Assembly (NCBI GenBank): GCA_963920635.1
Contig: OY987301.1
Span: 14,674,501-14,738,500, forward strand
DNA from: Pseudeuparius sepicola
Taxonomy: Eukaryota > Arthropoda > Insecta > Coleoptera > Anthribidae
Direction of reading: 5' to 3'
DNA: 64,000 nt
Position numbers and translations under genes: made by a program. The notes under the pieces were generated by a model. That model had not been told where the DNA came from and made no database searches. It worked only from the letters and a program-made list of their open reading frames with translations. The stretch's first letter is position 1; each line of letters starts with the position of its first letter. Below, one piece after another: positions 46,620 to 57,542 of this stretch.

Positions 46620-46940
46620 CTTGCGGGTAACCTGATCCAAACATCGCACCTCGACGACGTCCAGACGTCCCCACAAAGTCTCACAGCGACGAAATTACAA
46701 CGGGCGCATCGAGTTACCGCAGACACCCAAGCTCCGGGACCGGCCGCCATAATAGCGTGTTGACAATCGAATGAACGCATGAGTTCCCCGGGGACGTCGG
46801 GGGCGGCGCCGGCCGTTTCCGCGTTTCAACTGTCTCCGCGGCCCGCCTGGGAATTTATAGTCGCTGAAATACGGATGGTGCGGACTAACGACCGTAAATT
46901 TGGGATGCGCCGGTGAATAATGGCGTAGAATCAAATTGGA
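46620..46940. other. CpG-rich non-coding block
   Basis: CpG-dense, with CGGGGACGTCGGGGGCGGCGC and CCGCGGCCCGCC around 46790-46850. Overlapping minus-strand frames have no known domain. The following 46941-47230 is AT-rich with nothing recognised. Confidence 0.4.
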
Positions 46941-47239
46941 TCTATGGTAAATATAAATAGGGCGTTATTAGTCCCCTGTCGCGCTATGAATAAATTGCGA
47001 CATTTAAATTTTTTATGCACAAATTAAATGAAATACCAAAATTTTAAAAGACACACAAAAGTTTCTAAAATACCTTGCGTATGCAAAAATATTTACTATT
47101 TATTTACTTTTTTTGAAGATCTAAAAGTAACAAAGTTGTGGCAAATATATAGGGCACTTTGCAAAGTAACATTTTTCATAAGATATGTATGACCTAAAAA
47201 TGCAATATAATAGTAATAATTAATAATTCTTACCCTCAC

Positions 47240-47580
47240 AATACTCCAAACTAAGAGTCCATAAGCAGCTGAATACTTGTGCAGGAGAGGGGGGCAATTA
47301 TAGGTACTATTACCAGTGACTATACTATAGTCACTGCTATTATACTTTGTCTTTGTTTGTTGTCATTTGCGGCTAGGGCGGACATTTTCGGATAGAACTA
47401 GGATAGCGGTCGCTGAGGTTCTCTCAAATACTGCGGAAACCATAGAAAACCGTAGTAATTCCAGTGAGTGTAAGAGAATTAGTAAATCAGCGCTTTTGGC
47501 CACCAGCGGTGTTTTTCTATAGACATGTGCATTGTGCATGCAGTCTGCCTTGAATCAAGGTCGATTGAAAGCAGAAAAGT
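47240..47580 (-). repeat. Interspersed repeat, possibly SINE-like, minus copy
   Basis: Inverse copy of 43830-44165. It contains a perfect 11-bp-arm palindrome CAGTGACTATA/TATAGTCACTG at 47314-47336 not seen in the other copy. Its 5' end (near 47580) lacks the GGTTCGAG motif and reads TTGATTCAAGG there instead. Family R copy 3 begins immediately next to it. Confidence 0.5.
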
Positions 47581-48265
47581 TCAACTTTTATGTGGAATTT
47601 AGTTGCCTAGGCCTCTGGCCGAGGCAAATAAACGGTAAATGATGGCCTTCTCAACCGAAGTGTATATAGAATTTTTTTTACTACTAACATTGAAATATTG
47701 CCATATTTTAGTCATTTATCGCTTTTTTCAACTACTTCAAAATATCAAGTAGCCTGGGAGTTCAGTTGTCAAGCCTATAAAATGACACTAATTTTTAAAT
47801 GTCACATAGAAAAATTTTCATTATTTACCTAGGTATTTTTTTATTATCATTATTTAACTATAGGTAGAGAAATATTACTTCTCATTAGAGGAATGAGGTA
47901 AATAATGATGATTTCTCAGGTTAGTTGGAAAAAAAGAACTTATTCAGTGCCGAGGTACCTACATAATTATTATATATTTTTTGAAATTGAAAAAAAATGT
48001 TTTATGAAAAATATATTGATATTCAAACCTACAAAAATATTTATACTGAAAGATTGCGCTGCTATAGGTAACAATTTCGCAATGTGTACGAAAAGTTATA
48101 CGGTCCTGATTTGGAATATTTAATTTGGTAACTTTTGACGAGCGATGGCTCCGCGTCTGACGTTTGATGTTGCATTACAATAATGGGCTACTTCAGTGCC
48201 GATTTCTGAGCTTTTAATGACGAATTTGAGACACTTCACTGCCGATGTCAAGAAAAATAACTCTT
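47577..48265 (-). repeat. Family R, copy 3, interrupted and internally deleted
   Basis: The left part (47577-47632) holds half the hairpin with GCCTCTGGCCGAGGC; then about 305 bp of unrelated sequence; then from about 47941 the repeat resumes (CAGTGCCGAGGTACCTAC) and runs to the far end with CACTTCACTGCCGATGTCAAG. About 200 bp that encode the MNINLFF frame in other copies are missing (only ATTGATATTCAAACC remains). A short frame at 48120-48356 is a repeat artefact. Confidence 0.7.
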
Positions 48266-48269
48266 TGGT

Positions 48270-48855
48270 CATATCTTGAAAACGTGACGTGAAGTTCAAT
48301 AAATTGTTTTTCTGAAAAATGCGCTGATATGCCAAGAAAATTTGCAACAAGTACAATTTTTGTAATTACCATTTTTTTGCTGCTAGGGTAAAAAATAACA
48401 AAATTAAGGAGGGGGCAATCTAATTACCTGAATGTGTGTACCATCCTACTAATAAAAAAATCACCTCTCTAAGAGAAATAAAACAAAGTTCTTATTCACT
48501 CTACTTATTGTTTTTTGACATGGGGTAATTTTAATAGCAATTTTGTGTATATGACTTAATTTTTCAATATCTGAAAACCTTTTAATACAATATATCCTAG
48601 GATTTTGTTTGCAGGTATTTATTTTTAAGATGTAGCAACTGATGTATAGATGTGCTACCAAACCAGGAACAAAAAAGGCCCGGATATCAATCCCTGAAGA
48701 AAGTCATAACTATGATCATTTATAGCTATAATAGACCTACATATTGTTCTCTATATATTGCTCAGACCAACTTTGAATAGAAACCTCATCAATATCATCG
48801 AAGGATTAGAGAAGTCAGGAAGTCAACTGATGTAGCTACTTATCCATAGTACACA
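48270..48855. other. AT-rich DNA, nothing recognised
   Basis: No feature identified apart from short low-complexity A runs. Confidence 0.4.
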
Positions 48856-48857
48856 TA

Positions 48858-49304
48858 CCAGGGACTCTTTAAAGTAAGGGGAGCCAGCATTATACTTTCC
48901 AAAGTGAGGCCTATTCTTTCCTCATTCTAATGGTCTCAGTGATGCCAAGTATGCCATTTTATTGGAGAATCTATGAATAAAACAGCTACTTTGATTGTTA
49001 GTAAAAATTAATAATGGTTTCCATGATTTCTAAAAATTAGACTTGACAATGTTGTGTCTACAAATACAGAATATGGCAACGGTCAAATGAAACAAATTTG
49101 TTGTATAGTTGAAATTATTTAATTGTCACATCTGAGTATTTGGAAGTTAGAAAACTTAAAAATTATGAATTATGATGGTAAATTTTTTGCCTCCTTTAGA
49201 ATCTATGGCACTTGTGGTCTCTTTTTAGTATACAGAAAACAAACTTCCCCTCCTATGTGATAGACTGTGAAATGCTGGGTCCCCCCTTATTTTTTAGAGT
49301 CCCC
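48858..49304 (+). mobile_element. AGGGACTC MITE family, copy 2
   Basis: Begins CCAGGGACTCTTTAAAGTA and ends in the near-complement TTTTTAGAGTCCCC. The interior matches the 55.1-55.6 kb copy in inverse and copy 1 at 21.8-22.8 kb. About 60 bp near 49205-49250 are deleted relative to the others. The right end has lost its last bases of symmetry. Confidence 0.78.
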
Positions 49305-49309
49305 TATAT

Positions 49310-50075
49310 TCAGCAAAACGGTTGAGATGACTTGACTGCTGAGTTGGCAATGATCTCCTCAACATTATAAACAGAAAATAGATAGAGATTGTTGATAACT
49401 CTTGAGTGTGATGTGTCGTCCTATGAAATTGACAAATTCAAAAAGCTCGTTCTTCTTCTGGTGATACCTATTCACTGCCATCTATTGACGAGCAGAACAA
49501 CTTAAACATTCCAAGTAGTAGCGGTCTGGCGGCGTTGCCAATGAGCATTTCGCTGTTCCAAGAATTGACATTATAAACGGAAACAATATGCTCTTTGCCT
49601 TCACTTTATTGCTTCCTCATCCACCTCGAATCTGTTAGAAAAGATTAGGACGTAAAGGTTGTTCAATTTTAGAAGAAGCCACCGTCCCCATAATAACTCG
49701 ATACGTACCTAAAACATTAAGTCAATTATGACCTCGCTCTTTGGCAACCATCTAAACTATTCTAGCCACGAGCTAGCAACCGTATAGACGCGCGCTACTT
49801 TCTACCTGCAACAGTTGCCTGTGATGCAACTTATTACTATTATCATAACTAAGCTAAGAATGACTTAGTGGGCTTCCTCTTATTGTCCTATTACATTTGG
49901 CAACGCTGTACGTCACACATGTAATGTACGCAACACTCAAAGCATACACGCGCGGTCTCCTAAGTTTTAGGCAATTGCCAAGGAAGTGACTAATTTCTTC
50001 AAACATAGATGGCTCCGCACGCGTTTCGTCAAAATAAATCCTCAACGCCTTTACATTATCTACTCTCGCCAGTCA
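49310..50075. other. Unique-looking DNA, nothing recognised
   Basis: Closer to balanced composition than most gaps. A minus-strand frame at 49854-50045 has no known domain. No repeat or RNA was recognised. Confidence 0.4.
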
Positions 50076-50079
50076 GCAT

Positions 50080-50440
50080 CAGCACCTGAGTGAGCGGCGA
50101 CCCGTCAAATCGATTCCCATGGCGTCCAAGTCTGCGGAAACGGATTCCCCGGCGTCGCAGCAAACAACGTCGTAAACGTTCCCATAATAAAAGCAGCTGG
50201 AGTGTGAAAGTGGATTTTCGAGGGGGGGCGACAAAATGGCCTCTCCACAAAAGAAGCACATTTCACCGTAATTGGAGGAGCGGATATATGGCCGCATTCC
50301 GCGCGTCGGCGGCGTAAATTTGGAGACCCGGGGGGGACGCGGAAGGGGCGTTCTCGGTTGGAGAATGGGGCGACATATTGGTGGAGGAAAGAGATGGAGA
50401 ATCCGCTACAGTCTAGGGGAAATTCGGACTTACGCGCACA
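50080..50440. other. CpG-rich non-coding block
   Basis: CpG-dense, with CGGCGACCCGTC, GCGTCGGCGGCG and a run of GGGGGGGACGCGG. Four frames on both strands overlap without known domains. The rest, to 50925, is AT-rich and unremarkable. Confidence 0.4.
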
Positions 50441-51047
50441 TTTCGGGTGATAACTTCAGTATGACTTTGCCAGGTACCGAACTGGCTGGAGTGAAGCATT
50501 TTTTATTTGCCCCATGGCCCCTATATAGAAATTAAAACCACTTTAGTAAATATGCCAGTTCCGTTCCAGAGGATTTATCATTATTTATAGACGTGAGTGC
50601 CATAGACAAAAAATAATACTAATTTATTTGAAGCGAATTTTCTGCCGGTCACTGTATATGCCTAACGGATCGAATCAGGATGCTGTTGGCTGCATTCAAC
50701 TTTTCTCGAAACTCGAGCCTTAAAGACACCTCAACTAATTTTTGTCTATCTCGTCGGTAAATAAAATAAACGCCCCCTGCTAAAACTGACCAATTTGGAC
50801 CATAACTCTGCACAAGCGATATGACAATCAAATTCTTGTTCGTATAAATTTCGCGAGTATATAATTAAAATTGCAGATTTGAGAGCTACAAAAACGTGGA
50901 AATAGATGTATGGTATTGCTAAAGTCACTTGAAACAGCATAAAAAAAACTCTAATTGAGTCACAAAAAAAATATAGGACATATGCCTTAGGCAGTTTTCA
51001 AAAATATACATATTCTACATTCTACAAGCAATAACATAATGTTTCAC

Positions 51048-51640
51048 GAGCCACGAGACATTTCTTTTAACATTATAATGGGGACACTAAATATTCATTT
51101 TGTTTAATCATCGTTTGGCTATAGACGTAAGCACACGAGGATTGAAACTCACGATTCGATCCTTGTTGATTTCTATATGTATATTAGAAGATACTCGGTG
51201 ATGAATCAAACGAGTTTTTTGGCTCCCCGTATGTATATGCTTCTTCTGGTTTTTCCACCGCGCCGCGCCGCTTTGCCGAGTTCTTTTTATATGTCGATCG
51301 ACCGGTCGATATATACACACTCACATTGCTTTGGTTTTGGCAGTACCAGCTAGATGGGGTTGGATGGTAAATGCTCACCGCATTATACTATTTCCTATTC
51401 CACTTAGCCAACGTAATCTGGGTTTTTCGGTGAGGTGCGCTACGTCTGCCTGATGACTGCCAACAAGCCCGAAACAGGTACCTATCGTGCATAGTCTGCA
51501 CACCCCCGATAATTTCCATTAGGTTTTTTTAAACTAGTTTGGTGTTGCCAATTACCAAAGCATTTTGTTCCCTATGCCACGAGCCATTTCTTTTAAAATT
51601 ATAATGGGGACACTAAATATTCATTTTGTATAATATTTCA
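51048..51640. mobile_element. ~590-bp insertion in the left duplication copy
   Basis: The right copy reads CATAATATTTCACTTTTAAG without interruption; here ATAATGTTTCAC (51036-51047) and ATAATATTTCAC (51630-51641) flank the extra DNA and look like a 12-bp direct repeat. The insert begins and ends with another direct repeat (about 51048-51108 and 51584-51629: GAGCCA, TTTCTTTTAA, AATGGGGACACTAAATATTC). Related phrases occur near 60050-60100 (TATGCCACGAGC). A GC-rich stretch with GTCGATCGACCGGTCGAT lies near 51293. Class unknown. Confidence 0.55.
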
Positions 51641-51903
51641 CTTTTAAGGTTTGTTTAAGATTGTCGTCATACACAAGTAAAGGTTAGTGCACCATATAAT
51701 ATTGTCAAAAGGTCTCTAAAAAGCCATATCGATTATTATTTACGCCTATTTACGCAAGTATATCCTAAGATCTGTGAAATTATGGCACGGCTACCACCGC
51801 ATTTCGCTGCACAAGTGGCCAGCCGTCGAACAGTGTAAACCATGCAAGTATTGGTGATATTATATTAGGCGAGCATGGAGTTACATGTTTTTACTACAAT
51901 ATA

Positions 51904-53282
51904 CAGTGTGTCCCACTTAAGGATTGACCACCCCTGTAAAATTTTTATTTTTAGCACGATTTCATAAACTTTTTTTTTGTTGGATAGAGCTTCAATAATG
52001 GCATTAAATGCATAATTCAGGTGCCTCGTGCGTTACATTCATGGCCCACTGAGACGAAGTATTAGTGCTGAAATTTCGAGAAGTACTATTAGGGACTTTT
52101 TTAGAGAAAAATTAATGCTTGCTTTTTATTCAACGTTGTTGGAAACCCAGACATACCAATTTGCATTAGAAAATGGACTAATTGAAATGACTGAAATTTG
52201 AGTTTATGTTATGTTGTGTTGTTTATTCATGTATTTGATGATATTAAATTAAATAAAAAATTTGTTCGCTAATAATTTTTTTAAAAAATATGAGTTCCTC
52301 ATGAATATTTTAGTGACCAACTTACCAGAAATTAAGAAAATTAATTACAAATTAGTACGTTTTTGTTTGGAACCTCTCACTGCATATAAGAATCCGGCCT
52401 TACTTTTCCTTTTATTTTTTTTGGAACACCCTGTGGAGCTATGGTAATGCACATTGGTACGTTTGGGTTTCCAACAACGCTGAACAAGAAACCGGCATTA
52501 ATTTTCCCTAATAGTACTTCTCGAAATTTCAGCACTAAAACACCGTCTCAGTGGGCCATGAATTTTAACGCACGAGGCACCTGAATTATGCATTTAATGC
52601 CATTTTTAAAGCTCTACCCAACAAAAAGTTTATGAAAATCAAGCTACAAATAAAAATTTTACGAGGGTGGTCAGCCCTTAAGTTTAGTGTGGCAATAAAA
52701 ATTTTGAAACTCCCTGTAGAGCTACGGCAAAGCAAATTGGTACATTTGGGTTTCGAACAATGCTGAATAAGAATCTGGCATTAAGTTTCCTCTAAAAAAT
52801 CCGTAATAGTACTTCTCGAAATTTCAGCACCAAAACACCGTCTCAGTGGGCCATGAATTTAACGCACGAGGCACCTGAATTGTGCATTTAATGCCATTTT
52901 TAAAGCTCTACCCAACAAAAAAAAGTTTATGAAAATCGAGCTATAAATAAAAATTTTACGGGGGTGGTCAGCGCTTAAGTGTGGCAATAAAAATTTTGAA
53001 ACTCCCTGTAGAGCTACGGCAATACAAATTGGTACGTTTGGGTTTCGAACAATGCTGAATAAGAGTCCGGCATTAATTTTCCTAAAAAAAAAACCTAATA
53101 GTACTTCTCGAAATTTCAGCACTAAAACACCGTCTCAGTGGGCCATGACAATAACGTACGTGGCACCTGTGTATGTGTTTGATGCCATTTTTAAAGCTCT
53201 ATCCAACAAAAAAAAGTTTATGAAAATCGAGCTATAAATAAAAATTTTACAGGGGTGGTCAGTCCTTAAGTGGGACACACTG
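51904..53282. mobile_element. Foldback element, 1,379 bp, TA-flanked, with verified empty site
   Basis: Ends CAGTGTGTCCCACTTAAGG and its near-complement lie next to TA (51902-51903, 53283-53284). The right copy of the duplication reads ACAATATATATCTTC across this site, exactly what remains if the element and one TA are removed. The left arm (about 270 bp) pairs with each of three tandem right-arm units starting at 52438, 52721 and 53013 (spacing 283 and 292 bp). Each unit has GCTA(T/C)GG, TTTGGGTTTC, CTTCTCGAAATTTCAGCAC and CAGTGGGCCATGA in order. No transposase is present. It inserted after the duplication. Confidence 0.92.
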
Positions 53283-53532
53283 TATATCTTCTCTGCCTCC
53301 TTCATCTCTTTTCACTACTAATACCAGGTTCGGTTTAATATATGGTTAAAAAAGTGTTTTTGTTTTGTCTCGTGTTTTATTGCCGAGGCGCCTGTTTTCG
53401 AGCTACCCTGGTATAATATAAATGAACTCACTTGCGCGATCTATTTCATAGCATTTACCACGTTCTGCTGCTGGTAAAAATACCAAGCTTATCAGCAGAA
53501 ATCATCCGTATAAAATTCAAAGGTTTTTATGC

Positions 53533-53861
53533 GGTCGACGTCGACCTAGTCAAGGAGGCAGCCAATAAGAAAGCGTGCGTAGCGATTTGATTGGTCGGCG
53601 TTTGGGAGATCCACGGAGCAGGTGTCGACGTAGGCCAGTACCGCGCACGGATTGCGCTTTATTTTACGGATTTTGGTTTTGTGTATAGATTTGTGTGCAT
53701 GGCGTTGTTTTGTGTGAAACAAAATTATTGATTTGCTTTGGTTTGAATTATTTCAAAGTCGATTTTATTATTTTCTAGAGCATTTAAATAAAATTTAATA
53801 AAATTTAAATGCTCCGCCAAGACTCGGTATTGTTTTAAAAAGCAAACGCCGCCCAAGCATC
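53533..53861. mobile_element. 329-bp insertion with 7-bp target duplication
   Basis: TTTATGC lies on both sides (53526-53532, 53862-53868); the right duplication copy has one TTTATGC and no insert. The insert begins GGTCGACGTCGACC, a palindrome, and ends GCCGCCCAAGCATC. It contains a hairpin near 53779-53816 (GAGCATTTAAAT pairing with ATTTAAATGCTC). No inverted termini, poly(A) tail or pol III boxes were seen. Class unknown. Confidence 0.7.
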
Positions 53862-53909
53862 TTTATGCTGTTCCAAGTGACTTCATTTATACCATACCGC
53901 ATTTTCAGA

Positions 53910-55090
53910 CATTTGTATTTTATGGCCACCCTGTAGTTTTTGAACGATACCTACATCAACTTATCAACTAATACTAATCACAATATCCTCCTTTAATTGA
54001 AGCGGTCGAGTAAAAGGTGGTCATTTAGATGTTATTATTAGATATTTACAGAATGCGGTGTCCAAAAATTGTGTTATTACTTACGCAAGAGGAGTTCCAG
54101 CACTGGGGCGTATCCCCTGTCACTAATCCTTCTATACCGCTTTTACTGCCTATTTGTAATTCCGTGTCGCAGAAAGAACCACGCTAGCGTCACTGTCAGT
54201 GGCACACAAAACACTCGTTTATGTAGATATAATACGCGCCGGCCGTTCTATCGTTCATATTTCATACGTGTATCTTTTGATTGATATATCAATAACACGT
54301 GCGGCATATGTTGCGGTATATACGAACGAAAAAATAATTAAATACTGCCCTTTTGGAAACGGAAAAAGGGTGCCGCGTCATAATTAACAAAAGATACCCC
54401 CGAATGGCTTCCTGTGCGGTCAGGGTGGCAGAAATATGACGGGCACAAATGTCTGTATTAAATAATATCACCTCATAGCGTGGGAAGAGTCTTTACCAGC
54501 CTTATGGAGTCGTTTTTTTCATAATTGTTACCGTTCAGTAAGCCAAGCCAGCCTTTTGGGCATGTTTGCGGCTTCCGCGGCAAATTGCCTCTATTATATC
54601 GATGCCCGTTTATTCTGAACAGTGAGCACATTTTTTTGCGAAAGGAAATCATTTTTTGCGGCTTTGCTACTCATAGTTATGCAAATGTAACTATGTTACT
54701 ATGTTACTAGTAAACAATATATAACGTACGGTATATAATTTCCGAACTATTTTAAATATGGTGTCATTGACTAACTAACAGTAGGTACCTTCGATATCTT
54801 AGTAAATAAATTTACTGCAAAATTACACACCCTTCGAATATATAGTAAAGGTACAAAGGTACGTCATATGAAATTTTGATAATAAAAATACTGGACTGAA
54901 AATTATTGTTAGAGGTAATAATAAAGTAAAAATCAGGTGGAAATTCTAATAAAACATTGAAACTGCACCCGCATGAAAAATATTTCATATTCCGTGTGAT
55001 CGCTCGTGTTGACGGTATTATCCCCCGAACTAGAAAATTCGGTTGTATATGCCCAGAAAAAGCCAATACAAACGGAAACTACTAAGGGTT
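53910..55090. other. Extra DNA within the left duplication copy
   Basis: Absent from the right copy. GGCCACCCTGTAG near 53924 resembles a mariner end. A CpG-enriched part near 54060-54640 holds several short frames without known domains. It may be a further insertion or sequence lost from the right copy. Confidence 0.4.
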
Positions 55091-55093
55091 CTA

Positions 55094-55617
55094 ACCAGGG
55101 ACTCTTTAAAATAAGGGTACCCAGCATCACATAGGAAAACTGAAGCCTTGAGGGGAAGTTTGTTTTCTGTAGACTCCAAGGAGACTACATAAGTGGGCTG
55201 GTACAAGGTATGTTATATGTCAGTGTCCAACTGCCATCAGGTTTTATGTGATAGATAGTGCCACAGATTCTAAAGGAGGCAAAAAAATTCCCATCATAAT
55301 TCACAATTTTTAAGTTTTCTAACTTTCAGATAACTCAGATGTGATAATTAAAGAATTTCAACTATACAATAAATTTGTTTCATTTGACAGTTGCCATACT
55401 CTGTAATAATTGTAGACACAACATTGTCAGTCTAATTTTTAGAAATCATGGAAACCATTATTAATTTTTACTAACAATCAAAGTACCTATTATATTCATA
55501 GATTCTCCAATAAAATGGCATACTTGCGGCATCACTGATACCATTAGAATGTAGAAAGAATAGGATTCACTTTGGAAATTATAATGCTGGGTCCCCTCAT
55601 TTTAAAGAGTCCCTGGT
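55094..55617 (-). mobile_element. AGGGACTC MITE family, copy 3, complete
   Basis: Ends ACCAGGGACTCTTTAAAAT and its complement are symmetrical over about 30 bp and continue into CCAGCAT. TCTA lies outside both ends (55090-55093, 55618-55621), a likely 4-bp duplication. This is the only copy with both termini intact. Length about 524 bp; no coding content. It lies in a region absent from the right duplication copy. Confidence 0.83.
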
Positions 55618-55661
55618 TCTACCTTACATTCTTTTAGAAGGTAACCTAACCTAACATTATT

Positions 55662-55705
55662 GACGTGGTGACCGAGAGGTTAGCGAATTGGTGAACCGAT
55701 AACCT
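55662..55705 (+). ncRNA. tRNA-Ser/Leu-like 5' fragment (possible SINE head)
   Basis: GACGTGGTGACCGAGAGG followed by TTAGCGAATTGG resembles the acceptor and D arms of a type-II tRNA (box A TGGCCGAGTGG). No matching anticodon arm, box B or acceptor 3' strand was found in the next 80 bp, so this is not a functional tRNA gene. It may be the head of a tRNA-derived SINE or chance. Confidence 0.3.
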
Positions 55706-56034
55706 AACATTATTTTCGTGGTGGTTGACTAATCGCTTTCACTATTACCAGACTTTATTACGCATTTCGTTTGACGACAAACTCATTTATTATTCGGAAG
55801 ATGATCTTTTTCAATCGAAGAGAAAATGAAGAGAAAACAATCATATTATATTGATGGCTTCGAAGGCAAGTTAGTTTCTCACTTTGTAATTTATCCAAGT
55901 TTACACTTCTTGTTGTTGCTTTCCTCTTGACTTTCTTTTATTTTTATAGAAATTCGAGTTAAAATATTTACTGCGCAAGTAGAAAAAAAACGCGTTTTTT
56001 CTACATTGATCTGAACCGACTGTATTCATTTCGA

Positions 56035-56268
56035 GGTCGAAACTGTCGCATAGCGTCGACAACGTTAACTCCGCGCTCACCCGGACCGTTTCCCCATAAA
56101 TCCGGGGGGCCGTGGCTGCTATTTTCCGCCCGATTTCCCGCTGATGAGGGGACGAGCATTCCGGGCCATCGCTGGCAGAGCGGCGGCGGCGCCGTAAATT
56201 TTGAGGGAGGACGTTAAGAGGGACGCGGCGAAAGCGCCCGCTTTACTGCCTGTTAATTATCCCCCAGA
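56035..56268 (+). repeat. CpG-rich duplicated block, left copy
   Basis: Nearly identical to 58275-58510 over about 230 bp: CACCCGGACCGTTTCCCC, TGGCTGCTATTTTCCGCCC, GGGCCATCGCTGGCAG and GCCTGTTAATTATCCC in order. No frame is kept open in both. The left copy has a longer GGCGGCGGCGCC run. High similarity in GC-rich DNA and the ATTA core make it a good candidate for regulatory sequence. Confidence 0.85.
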
Positions 56269-56274
56269 CGGAAT

Positions 56275-57540
56275 GGCTGGAAGTCGAAACTTTCTGCTTG
56301 TGCAGCACGAAGATTTTTTCTTTTGTAATAAGCAATTATTTTTATCTATATATGTAGCTATCCATTTATAAAACAAAGGAAGATTTTTGAAGTTACTTAG
56401 CGGAAAGTTGGGATTTTTCTTCCAGACTTTAGAAACACCTGACAAAACTTCTGGACCATACAGAACTACAAAAAATAAAAATAAAATTCTTATTTTCCAT
56501 GTGTCTATCGCCTTTAGTTTTTTAGATACAGAGCGCTCAAGTTTACCTACTTTCTAAAATTGAATATTCACGTATATCTTCTACTTTACTGAAATTTGAC
56601 ACTGCCGTGTTTGGGAATGGAAAATAAGCCGAAAATGTCAATTTCTATGTATCTCACAGAGAGCGCTATTTTTGACTCCTGTTTTTATTCGTAACCTTTT
56701 GAGGTTAAAACGCACGAAAGTGAATTTTTCAAAAACGGTCCATTTTTCGAAAAATCAAGAACAGTTTTTCTTAGAATTGATCGGGAAATTTCGTGAAGGC
56801 AAAAAAAGATTTCTTTTTCAGTGGCGAACCATTTTTTTATTTTTCTATTCTCCGTCACTGGTGAAAGTAGATGGTCTGAATTATTTTTAATTTATAGTAT
56901 TTAGTGAGTATCTAAACTGTACCAAATACGTTTTCTTTAATTGTCTTCCTTTGGAAAAATTAAAGAAAACTTAAAAAAAACTTCGATCTGTGGGTATATC
57001 GAAAACCGTTAGATTTCGATACGATAATCTACTTGCTTTGGCGTTTTCTATTGATTCCTAAAGTTTTGTCACTAAAAATTAAATTGGACCACCCTGTATA
57101 AAGTTGGTATTTAAGATCCAGGGCCAAAATATGAAATATGAAACTTGATTTGCAGTGGGTTCATAATGATTATAAACATTTTAGGGACACTATTTTTAAC
57201 ATTTACCTATTCTCATATTCATCTGAATCGCAAACGTTTAGTTTCCGATTCCGAGATACCTACAGGGTGTGAAAGCTCGAATAAAATAGATTTGAACGCC
57301 CTGTATTGTAATAACGGCCGGAACAAACATATGACATATCGTTGTAATCAGAATAAGTTAAGATAAGATATATAGGACGTCCCATTAAAAAATGAAAATT
57401 ATGTTCATATTTCTTTTAAGTCGCATTCATTTCGGCCGTTTATATTCATACTTTGAATACATCCCTCACAAAAGTTATGAAACTTTTTTATAAAACATTG
57501 TTTTGTAGGGCCAAAATTAAGAAAAGTACAAGGGGTAAGA
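56275..57540. other. AT-rich DNA with decayed transposon ends
   Basis: ACCACCCTGTATA near 57088, ACAGGGTGTGAAAGC near 57263 and AACGCCCTGTATTG near 57295 look like mariner-type ends without partners. The frame at 56672-56890 has no known domain. Confidence 0.4.
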
Positions 57541-57542
57541 GT

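Larger units (their letters stand above)
50930..56268 (+). repeat. Segmental duplication, expanded left copy
   Basis: Four separate blocks match the compact copy at 57543-58510 in the same order: about 50930-51047, 51630-51903, 53283-53905 (minus the insertion at 53533-53861) and 56035-56268. Between the blocks lie insertions absent from the right copy. Landmarks shared by both are AAACAGCATAAAAAAA, AAGCCATATCGATTAT, GCCGAGGCGCCTGTT, TAAAATTCAAAGGTTTTTATG and CACCCGGACCGTTTCCCC. The shared blocks are not obviously coding. Confidence 0.85.

Noticed and set aside
55640..55655. CCTAACCTAAC as an insect telomeric (TTAGG) repeat
   Set aside because: Only two units, in ordinary AT-rich DNA.
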